In this document: piece by piece, positions 9,199 to 17,233 of the stretch
Layout: each line of letters opens with the position of its first letter
Position numbering within the stretch: the stretch's first letter is position 1
Assembly (NCBI GenBank): GCA_965277745.1
Contig: OZ255837.1
Coordinates: forward strand, 2,046,001 to 2,110,000
Origin: G965277745 sp965277745
GTDB lineage: Bacteria; Pseudomonadota; Gammaproteobacteria; Cardiobacteriales; Cardiobacteriaceae
Length of the DNA: 64,000 bases
Direction of reading: 5' to 3'
The notes under the pieces: model-generated
Told to the model about the DNA's origin: nothing
Seen by the model: the letters and a program-made list of their open reading frames with translations, nothing else
Databases searched by the model: none
Made by a program: the position numbers and the translations under genes

Positions 9199-10575
9199 AT
9201 GTCGCATTATTTCGATGCCGGACTGATCGGCAAATACCACATGAGTGGACCACGCTACACGTCTTATCCGACGGCAGTGCAGTTCAGCGACAGCTTCGGC
9301 GCCGCCGATTATCTTGAGCGTCTTGAACTGAGCAACGCCGATGCGCGTGATCTGTCTTTGTATGTCCATATCCCGTTTTGTGAAAACGTTTGTTATTTCT
9401 GCGCCTGCAACAAAATTATCACGCGCAATCACGCGCAGGCGGAACAATATCTAAGCTATCTCGCACGTGATATCGCCTGGCAGGCAAAGTACATCGACCC
9501 TTCACGTCAGGTTGTACAGTTGCATTTCGGTGGCGGGACGCCGACGTTTCTTTCGCTTGACGAGCAGAGTGAACTACAGAAACTGATCCGCCAGCATTTT
9601 TATTTCGTCTCCGACAGCGAAGGCGAATTTTCCATAGAGATAGATCCGCGTACTGTCGATCGCGAGTATCTGGCGCGATTACGCGAGCTTGGCTTCAATC
9701 GAATCAGTTTTGGTGTCCAGGATTCTCATCCAGCCGTGCAGAAAGAAGTCAATCGCGTACAACCGCTCAAGCAAATAGCGACCCTGATGGAAGAAGCGCG
9801 CGCTTTGGGCTATCACTCGATTTCCGTGGATCTGATTTACGGTCTTCCATTACAGACAGTAGAACATTTCGCGCGTACCGTCGAGGAAATGATTGCCTTG
9901 TCGCCGGATCGCCTGGCGGTTTTCAATTATGCCCACATGCCACATCTGTTTGGGGCGCAGAAACAGATTGACAGCAACAAGTTACCATCGCCAGCAAGCA
10001 AACTCGATATACTCGAAACGACGATCAATCAACTGACCGATTGCGGTTACGAATTCATTGGCCTGGATCATTTTGCGAAATCCAGTGACAGCTTGGTCGC
10101 GCATCAGAAAAAAGGCACGCTATATCGAAATTTCCAGGGATACTCGACATTCTCCAACTGTGATTTACTCGGCTTTGGAACGAGCGCGATTTCCCAGGTC
10201 GCCGATTGTTACAGTCAGCATGAAAAAGCGCGCAGCAAGTACTACGCAGCGATCGATGAGGCGCGTCTGCCGGTATCGCGCGGCGTGGCGCTGAGCCAGG
10301 ATGATAAACTTCGCCGCGAGGTGATTACCGAGATCATGTGCAATCTGCACCTTGATCTGGATGCGTTGTCAAGAAAATACGCCATCGATGCACCGCGGTA
10401 TTTTGCCCATGAATGGGAAATGTTGCTGGAAATGGCCGCCGACGGCTTGTTGACCCTAGAAGGAAATTGTTTTACCGTAGAAAAAATAGGACGTCTATTG
10501 ATCCGGAATATTGCGATGGTTTTCGATGCTTACCTGCAAAAAGAAAATCCACGGCGCTTTTCGCAAGTGATTTAA
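9199..10575 (+). CDS. hemN: Oxygen-independent coproporphyrinogen III oxidase
   Basis: Radical-SAM enzyme that decarboxylates coproporphyrinogen III to protoporphyrinogen IX when oxygen is absent (heme biosynthesis, cytoplasm). 458 aa, the length of true HemN. The 4Fe-4S motif is CENVCYFCACNK (C-x3-C-x2-C plus the extra HemN Cys), preceded by SLYVHIPFC. Other family motifs are GPRYTSYPTA at the N terminus, HFGGGTPTFLS, and FSIEIDPRTV. The N-terminal YTSYPTA and the extra Cys separate it from HemW. Ten bases separate it from tal, which shares its strand and may be co-transcribed. A lone TTGAT half-site upstream is not enough to call an FNR box. Confidence 0.95.
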   Translation: MSHYFDAGLIGKYHMSGPRYTSYPTAVQFSDSFGAADYLERLELSNADARDLSLYVHIPFCENVCYFCACNKIITRNHAQAEQYLSYLARDIAWQAKYIDPSRQVVQLHFGGGTPTFLSLDEQSELQKLIRQHFYFVSDSEGEFSIEIDPRTVDREYLARLRELGFNRISFGVQDSHPAVQKEVNRVQPLKQIATLMEEARALGYHSISVDLIYGLPLQTVEHFARTVEEMIALSPDRLAVFNYAHMPHLFGAQKQIDSNKLPSPASKLDILETTINQLTDCGYEFIGLDHFAKSSDSLVAHQKKGTLYRNFQGYSTFSNCDLLGFGTSAISQVADCYSQHEKARSKYYAAIDEARLPVSRGVALSQDDKLRREVITEIMCNLHLDLDALSRKYAIDAPRYFAHEWEMLLEMAADGLLTLEGNCFTVEKIGRLLIRNIAMVFDAYLQKENPRRFSQVI

Positions 10576-10585
10576 GGAGAGAAGC

Positions 10586-11527
10586 ATGAATCAACTGGAA
10601 CAACTCAAATCCATGACCGTCATCGTCGCCGATACCGGAGACCTCAATGCGATCGAAGCCTATCGACCGGAGGACGCGACGACCAATCCTTCTCTGATTC
10701 TAAAGGCAATTGCTTTGCCCATCTATCGAAAATTGCTCGATGAAGTTATCATCCAAGCCAGGGAAGAGCACGAGTCATTGCTCGCGGCCCAGGAAATCGC
10801 GGTGGTGAAAATCGGTGCGGAAATTATAAAGCTCATCCCAGGAAGGGTTTCGACGGAAGTCGATGCCAGACTGTCCTACAATACGGACGCGACCATTGAA
10901 AAAGCGCACGCACTGATCGCCCGTTATCAGGCACTCGGCATCCGCAGGGATCGGGTGTTGATAAAAATCGCCGCGACCTGGCAGGGCATCCGCGCCGCCG
11001 AACAGTTGGAAAAAGAAGGGATCAAAACGAATCTAACCCTGATTTTTTCCTTTGCCCAAGCCCTTGCCTGTGCGCAGGCAGGCGTTTATCTGATCTCGCC
11101 GTTCGTTGGCAGAATTTATGATTGGTACGTAAAAAATGGCGAACAAAAAACTTTTCCACCACGAGAAGACCCAGGCGTCAAATCCGTCACGACAATCTAT
11201 CGCCATTATAAAACGCATGGCTATCGAACCATCGTTATGGGGGCGAGTTTCCGCAACATAAATCAAATTCAGGCGCTGGCAGGTTGCGATCGGCTGACAA
11301 TTTCACCGCAACTGTTGCAGGCGTTGTTCGAAGAAAACGCCGATTTGCCTCGAATGTTGCAGCCTGAGATGGCGCAATTGACGCCATCCGACACGCACAT
11401 GCACGAAGAAGCGTTCTACTGGCAGCACAATCAAGACGCGATGGCCGTAGAGAAACTCGCCGAAGGGATCCGACAATTTGCCATTGATCAGGAAAAACTG
11501 GAAAAACTGTTGCGCGAGAAGCTATAG
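10586..11527 (+). CDS. tal: Transaldolase
   Basis: Pentose-phosphate enzyme moving a dihydroxyacetone unit between sugar phosphates via a Schiff-base lysine. 313 aa, close to E. coli TalB (317). The N terminus has VIVADTGDLNAIEAYRPEDA followed by TTNPSLILKA (family signature). The active-site lysine lies in VLIKIAATWQGIRAAEQLE. SPFVGRIYDWY and TIVMGASFRNINQI are also typical. A strong ribosome site (AAGGAGAG) precedes the ATG. The enzyme appears complete, with the catalytic Asp, Glu and Lys regions all present. Downstream, a gene start and IS elements interrupt the region. Confidence 0.95.
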   Translation: MNQLEQLKSMTVIVADTGDLNAIEAYRPEDATTNPSLILKAIALPIYRKLLDEVIIQAREEHESLLAAQEIAVVKIGAEIIKLIPGRVSTEVDARLSYNTDATIEKAHALIARYQALGIRRDRVLIKIAATWQGIRAAEQLEKEGIKTNLTLIFSFAQALACAQAGVYLISPFVGRIYDWYVKNGEQKTFPPREDPGVKSVTTIYRHYKTHGYRTIVMGASFRNINQIQALAGCDRLTISPQLLQALFEENADLPRMLQPEMAQLTPSDTHMHEEAFYWQHNQDAMAVEKLAEGIRQFAIDQEKLEKLLREKL

Positions 11528-11621
11528 CCCCAGAACAGGCAATTTTCTTGGCGGCACTGCAAATAAGGGGGGTATGCTTCCGCGGCGAATTATTCGCGAA
11601 AACCTGATCAAGGAGTAGATT

Positions 11622-11656
11622 ATGGGAACGAGGACGCAAACAGAACTTTGCTGACC
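11622..11656 (+). pseudogene. Start of an unidentified gene cut by IS insertion
   Basis: An AAGGAG ribosome site at 11610-11615 is followed by an ATG at 11622 and ten codons (MGTRTQTELC) before a stop, just where the IS630/IS481 nest begins. The good ribosome site suggests a former gene whose body was lost or displaced by the insertions. The product cannot be named. Confidence 0.3.
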
Positions 11657-11658
11657 TA

Positions 11659-12856
11659 GTCATATGGAACTGAAAATCGCTTCATAAATTGATTGAGGAG
11701 ACATAGACTCTGGGAGGTTTGACTATCCCGGAGGGTGTTTTATGCCAGGCAGAAAGGGGCGGCCATCACCGCCATTGGTTTTGAGTTCTGAGGAGCGTGA
11801 CTACCTTGAGCGTCAGGTTCGGCGACACCGGGCTCCCCGTTCTTTTTCCGATCGATACCGGATGGTCCTGCGTTGCGCCGACGGGCTTTCGAGCAAGGAG
11901 GTTGGAGCCGAGCTCGGATTTCACGAGCACACGGTGGGCAAGTGGCGGCGGCGGTTCGTCAAGGATCGTGTGGACGGCCTTCTCGATGAGGCACGCCCCG
12001 GCCGCCCGCGCACAGTTGAAGACGATCAGGTCGCGGCGGTCATTGAACGGACATTGCACAGCAAGCCCCGTGACGCCACCCATTGGTCCATCCGTTCGAT
12101 GGCGAAGGAAACAGGCCTGTCACACACGACGATCCGCCGCATTTGGAATGCCTTTGGCCTCCAACCCCATCGCAGCGATACCTTCAAACTGTCCAGTGAC
12201 CCTTTGTTCGTCGAGAAGGTTCGCGATATCGTCGGCCTCTATCTCTCGCCGCCCAACCGGGCCTTGGTGTTGTCCGTTGACGAGAAGAGCCAGATCCAGG
12301 CATTGGACCGCTCCCAACCCATTCTGCCAATGGCCCCCGGCATCCCCGAACGGCAGACCCACGATTATGTGCGTCATGGCACGACATCGCTGTTCGCGGC
12401 TCTCGACGTGGCCAGCGGCTTTGTGATCGGGAAATGCTACAAGCGCCACAGGGCCAAAGAGTTTCTGTCCTTTCTGAAGGAAATCGACGCCAATATGCCC
12501 GATGATCTGGATATCCATATCATCATGGACAATTACGCCACCCACAAAACCAAGGAGGTCAAAGCGTGGCTCGCCCGCCGACCGCGCTACCACCTCCACT
12601 TCACCCCCACATCGGCATCATGGATCAATCAGGTCGAGCGTTGGTTTGCCGAACTCACCCGCAAACAGTTACAGCGGGGAGCGCATACCTCTGTCAAATC
12701 CCTGGAAGCCGATATCACCAAATTCATTCAGTGCCACAACGAGAACCCAAAGCCTTTCAAATGGACGAAATCTGCTGATGAAATCCTGGCCTCCGTCAGG
12801 CGCTTTTGCCAACGTGCTGATCAAACATTATGCGGCGAACTTTAGATTCAGGTGAC
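11659..12856 (+). mobile_element. IS630-family insertion sequence, copy A
   Basis: A 1198-bp element. Its ends are related inverted repeats (left GTCATATGGAAC, right complement GTCACCTGAATC, 8 of 12 matching) flanked on both sides by the TA dinucleotide duplication typical of IS630/Tc1-type elements (11657-11658 and 12857-12858). It carries one transposase gene. A near-identical 1198-bp copy lies at 54171-55368. Here the target TA is part of a CTAG that also borders a truncated IS481-like element, so this copy inserted into an older IS junction. Confidence 0.9.
11742..12845 (+). CDS. IS630-family transposase, copy A
   Basis: A 367-aa DDE transposase. The N-terminal helix-turn-helix half is SSKEVGAELGFHEHTVGKWR followed by GLLDEARPGRPRTVEDDQ. 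A second HTH is ETGLSHTTIRRIWNAFGL. The catalytic triad sits in LVLSVDEKSQ (Asp), IIMDNYATHK (Asp) and TSASWINQVERWF (Glu). The Trp before INQVE is a conserved family residue and is intact here, unlike in copy B. The start MPGRKGRPSPP follows GGAGGGTGTTTT. The frame is full length, so this copy is probably the active one. Confidence 0.92.
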   Translation: MPGRKGRPSPPLVLSSEERDYLERQVRRHRAPRSFSDRYRMVLRCADGLSSKEVGAELGFHEHTVGKWRRRFVKDRVDGLLDEARPGRPRTVEDDQVAAVIERTLHSKPRDATHWSIRSMAKETGLSHTTIRRIWNAFGLQPHRSDTFKLSSDPLFVEKVRDIVGLYLSPPNRALVLSVDEKSQIQALDRSQPILPMAPGIPERQTHDYVRHGTTSLFAALDVASGFVIGKCYKRHRAKEFLSFLKEIDANMPDDLDIHIIMDNYATHKTKEVKAWLARRPRYHLHFTPTSASWINQVERWFAELTRKQLQRGAHTSVKSLEADITKFIQCHNENPKPFKWTKSADEILASVRRFCQRADQTLCGEL

Positions 12857-12860
12857 TAGG

Positions 12861-13280
12861 TGTTAGGTCCCATATTATGATGGAAGGAATTGGTTTTGAA
12901 TCTTTGCGGTTCTTTTGTCCAGATCTTACAAACGTATTCGTATGGGGTCAGACCGCGCAATGTTTTTAACCGTTTTGCAAAATTGTACGCCCGAACAAAT
13001 GCCTGCAGGTGACTGCGCAGTTGCTGGTGATTATCATCGTGATAGCGCTTGACCGTCGCTTCCTTGATCGTGCGCTTCATCCGTTCGACCTGGCCGTTCG
13101 TCCAGGGATGATTCGGCTTGGTCAGGCGATGTTCAATGCCATTTGCCGCACAGATCAAATCGAAACGCATCTTGCTGCGCGTGATGCTGTTGCAATTGCC
13201 GGGCCGTTCGGCAAACTCGATCCCGTGATCGGTCAGAATCGTGTGAATCTTGTAGGGCACCACTTCGAGTAGGTGTTCAG
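12861..13280 (-). pseudogene. 5'-truncated IS481-like transposase
   Basis: The right-hand part of an IS481-like element on the minus strand, beginning at its terminal TGTTAGGTCCC repeat (12861). The surviving frame encodes YKIHTILTDHGIEFAE, then TKPNHPWTNGQVERM and KTLRGLTPYEYVCKIWTKE. It is colinear with the intact copy at 39796-40749. Homology ends near 13280 at a junction with another transposase tail, so the N-terminal two thirds is missing. The central part has diverged from the intact copy (about six extra bases near 13195). The reading frame ends in a TAG supplied by flanking CTAG sequence. Confidence 0.85.
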
Positions 13281-13289
13281 CGATATAAT

Positions 13290-13430
13290 CACTTCATGCC
13301 ACAGAAGGCACTGAACCGGAGCCCGCCTGTAGATGCTTTGAAAAAATGGCAAAAGACTCATCCAGAGTTATTTCGAAAGCATGTTTATAAACTCACGGGA
13401 CTTGACAGTGCGTTCGTCTTGCCTGATCCT
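13290..13430 (+). pseudogene. C-terminal tail of a transposase
   Basis: The frame reads DALKKWQKTHPELFRKHVY followed by KLTGLDS. This matches the end of the decayed transposase at 5.05-5.95 kb (MKDWHKLKPELFKKQPDYL then TGCDR). It is a 3' remnant of the same IS group on the plus strand, cut where the truncated IS481-like piece begins near 13280. No upstream part is present and no normal stop follows the motif. Confidence 0.55.
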
Positions 13431-13503
13431 AATCCAACTTCGCAGAAGATATATTATGTTAAATATAGTTCTTTGAGAAAAAGAAAGAGAAAATTTTGAG
13501 AAA

Positions 13504-13543
13504 ATGGCTTTCTTCTCAAAAAAACGAAAAAAAAAAAGCCATC
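13504..13543. repeat. AT-rich hairpin beside IS element
   Basis: ATGGCTTT at 13504 pairs with AAAGCCAT at the far end of a run of about eleven A residues, forming an A/T-rich hairpin just left of the IS481-family element. On the minus strand the long T run resembles a terminator. Its original gene is unknown. Confidence 0.35.
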
Positions 13544-13568
13544 TCCCTCTTTATTTGTAGAAATCAAA

Positions 13569-14715
13569 ACTTAATCTGACAGACATTATCAAACAACAAC
13601 TGTCCGTTGAGTGTTATTGTCAGATAATTCGACACTAGGAATTTGTTTTTCTAGCGCCAAATGCTTTGCCTCACGAAATGTCTGCATCGGTGTTTTACCA
13701 TAACAGTGCTTACCACTATGTGGACGCTGTTCATTATATTTACTGATCCAGTGATCAACGTCAACTTGCAGTTCATCTAGCGAACGATAAATCTTCTTAC
13801 GAAAGACTATATCATAAAACTCATTTTTCATGGTTCTATGAAAACGCTCACATATACCGTTCGTTTGAGGACTATTGGCCTTGGTCTTTGAGTGATCAAC
13901 GTTCTCAGTAGCCAAATAAAGCTCATAGGCATGACTCTCAACTTTACCACAATACTCAGTGCCCCGGTCGGTAAGAATACGACACAAGGGGAGTTCGCAT
14001 TCATCAAAAAATGGGATGACCCGGTCATTAAGCATATCAGCTGCTGTGATCGCTGATTTCTCTATATAGAGCTTTGCGAGAGCCGCTTTGCTATAGGTAT
14101 CAATAAAAGTCTGCTGATAAATACGCCCAACACCTTTCATGGTACCGACAAAATACGTATCCTGTGCCCCAAGGTATCCAGGGTGGTGCGTTTGAATTTC
14201 TCCATGGGCTTCGCGTTGCGATTTGGCTTTCTCAAGCGCTGCAAGCTGTTCCTCGGTCAGTAAAATACCTTCTTGAGCCGAACGAGACTCCAACGCTTTC
14301 AGGCGCTTTTTCATGGTCTCAAGGTCATGGCGTAACCAGATCGATCGAACACCACCAGATGACACCACAATGCCTCGTTTTAACAACTCTTGTGAGGCAC
14401 GTAATTGTCCTAGCGCAGGATTGTCTATCGCTATATCAATTACTGCACGTTCTACATGCTCAGGAACACGATTCTTCACCACCGGTTTCTTACGGCTGAT
14501 TTCTCGCAGCGCGTCTTCACCACCATTTTCGTATAAACGTTTAAAACGATAAAAACTATCTCGGCTGTAGCCCATCGTTTTGCATGCTTGTGACACACTA
14601 CCCAATTGTTTTGCCAACTCCAAAAGGCCAACTTTGGGCTTGATTATCTTCATTTCAATATTCGTCATAATCTGACTCCTTTTGACTCGATTTTATCAAA
14701 AATGTCAGATTAAGT
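13569..14715 (-). mobile_element. IS481-family insertion sequence (1.15 kb)
   Basis: The element is bounded by inverted repeats ACTTAATCTGACA (starting at 13569) and its complement TGTCAGATTAAGT (ending at 14715). It contains a single transposase gene. It lies between the IS debris and the comEA-type gene and differs clearly from the other IS481-like elements in this window. Exact outer bases and target duplication were not resolved. Confidence 0.8.
13589..14668 (-). CDS. IS481-family transposase
   Basis: A 359-aa integrase-core transposase. The N-terminal HTH region is LAKQLGSVSQACKTMGYSRD followed by SFYRFKRLYENGG. Catalytic residues fall in QTFIDTYSKAALAKL (Asp), CRILTDRGTEYCG (Asp) and NGICERFHRTMKNEFY (Glu), the normal D-D-35-E order. 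The C-terminal YNEQRPHSGKHCYGKTPMQ is typical of the family. The frame is intact from ATG to stop, inside well-formed inverted repeats, so the element may be mobile. Confidence 0.9.
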   Translation of the reverse strand: MTNIEMKIIKPKVGLLELAKQLGSVSQACKTMGYSRDSFYRFKRLYENGGEDALREISRKKPVVKNRVPEHVERAVIDIAIDNPALGQLRASQELLKRGIVVSSGGVRSIWLRHDLETMKKRLKALESRSAQEGILLTEEQLAALEKAKSQREAHGEIQTHHPGYLGAQDTYFVGTMKGVGRIYQQTFIDTYSKAALAKLYIEKSAITAADMLNDRVIPFFDECELPLCRILTDRGTEYCGKVESHAYELYLATENVDHSKTKANSPQTNGICERFHRTMKNEFYDIVFRKKIYRSLDELQVDVDHWISKYNEQRPHSGKHCYGKTPMQTFREAKHLALEKQIPSVELSDNNTQRTVVV

Positions 14716-14888
14716 CTCATTCTTTACACTTTATTACTTTTCCTCTTTCGGGGAGGAAGTTTTCTCTTTTTTCCCTTCTTGCTTGTCTTGTTCTTTTCTT
14801 TTCTTGCGACTGGAGACCGTCTTCTTACCCGTTTTCTTCTTGCTCGCTTTCTTTTGATCCGTTTCAACGCCATCGTCAACCAGATCGC

Positions 14889-15155
14889 TCACGTCGTTTT
14901 TCCCGCTGAGCTTAAGATGCGTTTCAGTCTCGCAACTGTCTTCTCTCCGAGGCCTTTGACCTGGCTCAACTCCTCCACATAACGGAACTTACCATGATCT
15001 TTGCGATATGCAATGATCGCCTGTGCTTTACGCTCGCCGATGCCGTGCAGCAGGCTCAGTTCATCGACGTTCGCCGTATTGATATTGATTTTGGCGAAAG
15101 ACACGCCACACAATAAAACGAGACTTCCCAGTAAAATACGCTTGATTACCTTCAT
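14889..15155 (-). CDS. comEA: ComEA-type helix-hairpin-helix DNA-binding protein
   Basis: A small exported DNA-binding protein of the ComEA group (DNA uptake in competence, periplasm). The start MKVIKRILLGSLVLLCGVSF at 15155 gives a signal peptide; the longer open frame upstream is promoter sequence. Two HhH motifs follow: ININTANVDELSLLHGIGER and YVEELSQVKGLGEKTVARL. The frame stops at SSAGKTT (88 aa). In a neighbouring frame, open to 14734, a Lys/Glu-rich tail of about 60 residues continues (SDLVDDGVETDQKKASKK and on). Such tails occur in betaproteobacterial relatives, so a one-base frameshift may have shortened this gene. Function remains plausible because both HhH motifs are intact. Confidence 0.75.
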   Translation of the reverse strand: MKVIKRILLGSLVLLCGVSFAKININTANVDELSLLHGIGERKAQAIIAYRKDHGKFRYVEELSQVKGLGEKTVARLKRILSSAGKTT

Positions 15156-15658
15156 GACACTTCTCCTTATTCCTATTTTCAATATTGTAAAAATAGTAAT
15201 ATTTTGCCAACTAAAGTATAATCTAGGTTTCCTATCGATACAATCTGAATCGAAAATCCCCTCTTCCACTGCTGCCAAGAAGCTTCACCTGATCTGCTTT
15301 TAAGAGAATAATCAAAATATAAAACAATAGGATAGACTTTATCCCTGCTGTGTCCATTTTTAACAAGTTATCTCTGTTTACGTTGCAACTCATTGCCATA
15401 AACCATAAAATTCACCTGAGGCCACATCAATCAGAAGTACCTCGCCGACTCAACACAATCGCGAGTTTGCAACAGATAGGCGCATGAGACCGTGGAATTT
15501 TACATGATGAACAGAAAACTCCGCCTGTTCTCCAAGAAGAGGTTCTTTAAGCAGGCCCTCAGTTGTTATTGTTCCCAATTCGCGGGAGGTTCAATCGACT
15601 TGATGTCGACCAATGAGCCCGACAGAAATCCGCATCTATCGGATCTGATCATCGAGGC
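15156..15658. other. AT-rich intergenic region between comEA and the drm operon
   Basis: This stretch must hold the comEA promoter (minus strand, A/T-rich near 15170-15230). It also lies downstream of the NERD-helicase gene. A 76-codon plus-strand frame at 15492-15722 overlaps the 3' end of that gene, has no convincing ribosome site and no recognisable similarity, and is not called. No terminator was recognised. Confidence 0.4.
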
Positions 15659-17233
15659 TTACGACCGATACCGGCAGCATATCATGCTCAACAGCGCACG
15701 CGCCCTGCTCATCCCAACATAGTGAAACGGACGCAGGGCCTCGCTATGCCCGGGTCTAGGTATATCGACAAGAACAACGACCTCGCTCTCGAGCCCTTTG
15801 AAATCCCCAATCTGGGCAAAGCCGATTGTATGACGGCTCATGTTACGAGGCGAGGCACTGTCGAGAACGGAAATTGAATCTCGCAAATCCGCGGCAAGAG
15901 AAGAAGTCCAGGACTGTGCAAACGGTAAGGGGGAAAGTACGACGATATCTCCCGGATTGAATCCTTCGACATCCAATAGGTCGTGCAACTCTTTCTCCAG
16001 CGCTTGGATAGCGCTGTCTGTGTCTGCGACACCAACTTCACGTACCGCGGGACCATCACCAACCCCTGAATTACCCACATCGGCGTCTAGATCATTTTGT
16101 ATGCGTTGTAGGATCGGCAGTGAGTTCCGGCAATTGCTCTTCAGCGGGATTCGCACCGGACAAATACTTTCTAGATAATCATAGGCATCGGGCACATAGG
16201 AACCGCACAGGCCGGATTGATTGTTGGTATCGTGAAAAAAACACCAACGTCCTTCGCTTATACCGCCATATAAACAGCTGTCCAGCTGGGTCAGTGCATC
16301 CATGTTCAATATGTCCTGACCTTCATCGACGATCAATCTATCGAATTTTTCAATGCCGGCCCGCTTGGCGGCGACATGAATCGATTCCGCCAGACTGACA
16401 AGCAGCCCGGGGACGGCGTTGCGTTCCAGGAAACGCTTGAGCCAAGGGGAATGACAGGTCAACGCGGTTTTCATTCCAGATGCGCCCCAGCGCTTCGCCA
16501 GTTCTAGCGCCAGCATTGTTTTTCCTGTTCCGGCACCACCGCAGCATATTACCCGTGGGTTGGCTTCGACGACATCGATCAACTTCAGCTGATCTTCTGT
16601 CAGGCGAGCGATACGCGATTCAACCGCATGGGCAGAAACATGCAATGGCACAACAGCCTCGAAATCAGGTCGCAACTGTTGCTGCAATAGATTCAATTGT
16701 GAGGGCGTTGCGCGACGCTTGCGGGTATCTTTCGCGCGCCAGTAGCTGATAAATCGTTCCAGCCACGTTTCGAATTGTCTGAAGTTGCGAGCATCTGCGA
16801 GAACGGCGCGATCCCACTCGGCGCTATCGGGAAACCGGTCGACATCCGGAATAACGACACCGTAACCGATGACGAAGACATTGAACAGAGAAGCGGGAAG
16901 CTTTCTCCGCAAACCATGCAGCGCCCCCTCGGCTTGTTTGAACGGTGACTCCCGCAATCGCTCGGTTTCACCATACCGGTTCGTCGTTTCCCAGATGCCG
17001 TCATGACAAGACACTCCACCGCCTTTGACCTCCAGCACAAACAAACCATCCGGCCCGCATACAACAAAGTCGATTTCTCCAAAGCGCTTGTACTCATGGC
17101 GTGGAAGGTTGAGTGAATGCATGGCGAACCAAGCATTCTGATCCGGTCTGGAAAACGCCATGCGCAACTGGTCGAACACACGTATTTCCGCATTACTGCC
17201 GGTGCCCAGGGGTTGGCTGGGGATCATTCGCAT
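15659..17233 (-). CDS. NERD nuclease fused to SF1 (UvrD-like) helicase
   Basis: A 524-aa two-domain protein. Residues 10-120 form a NERD domain, with a PD-(D/E)xK nuclease core in FGEIDFVVCGPDGLFVLEVK (Asp and Glu-x-Lys present). From about residue 215 there is a superfamily-1 NTPase: Walker A CCGGAGTGKTMLALELA, Walker B RLIVDEGQDI, IPLKSNCRNS (motif IV-like) and the C-terminal FHYVGMSRARALLSM (motif VI). NERD-helicase fusions occur in mobile and defence loci. This is the last gene of the drmA-containing operon, overlapping the preceding gene by 10 bases. A role in recognising and cutting foreign DNA is inferred from domains and context. Confidence 0.8.
   Translation of the reverse strand: MRMIPSQPLGTGSNAEIRVFDQLRMAFSRPDQNAWFAMHSLNLPRHEYKRFGEIDFVVCGPDGLFVLEVKGGGVSCHDGIWETTNRYGETERLRESPFKQAEGALHGLRRKLPASLFNVFVIGYGVVIPDVDRFPDSAEWDRAVLADARNFRQFETWLERFISYWRAKDTRKRRATPSQLNLLQQQLRPDFEAVVPLHVSAHAVESRIARLTEDQLKLIDVVEANPRVICCGGAGTGKTMLALELAKRWGASGMKTALTCHSPWLKRFLERNAVPGLLVSLAESIHVAAKRAGIEKFDRLIVDEGQDILNMDALTQLDSCLYGGISEGRWCFFHDTNNQSGLCGSYVPDAYDYLESICPVRIPLKSNCRNSLPILQRIQNDLDADVGNSGVGDGPAVREVGVADTDSAIQALEKELHDLLDVEGFNPGDIVVLSPLPFAQSWTSSLAADLRDSISVLDSASPRNMSRHTIGFAQIGDFKGLESEVVVLVDIPRPGHSEALRPFHYVGMSRARALLSMICCRYRS

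Noticed and set aside
15492..15722. 76-codon plus-strand frame downstream of the NERD-helicase gene
   Set aside because: It overlaps the 3' end of that gene on the opposite strand and shows no motif or good ribosome site.
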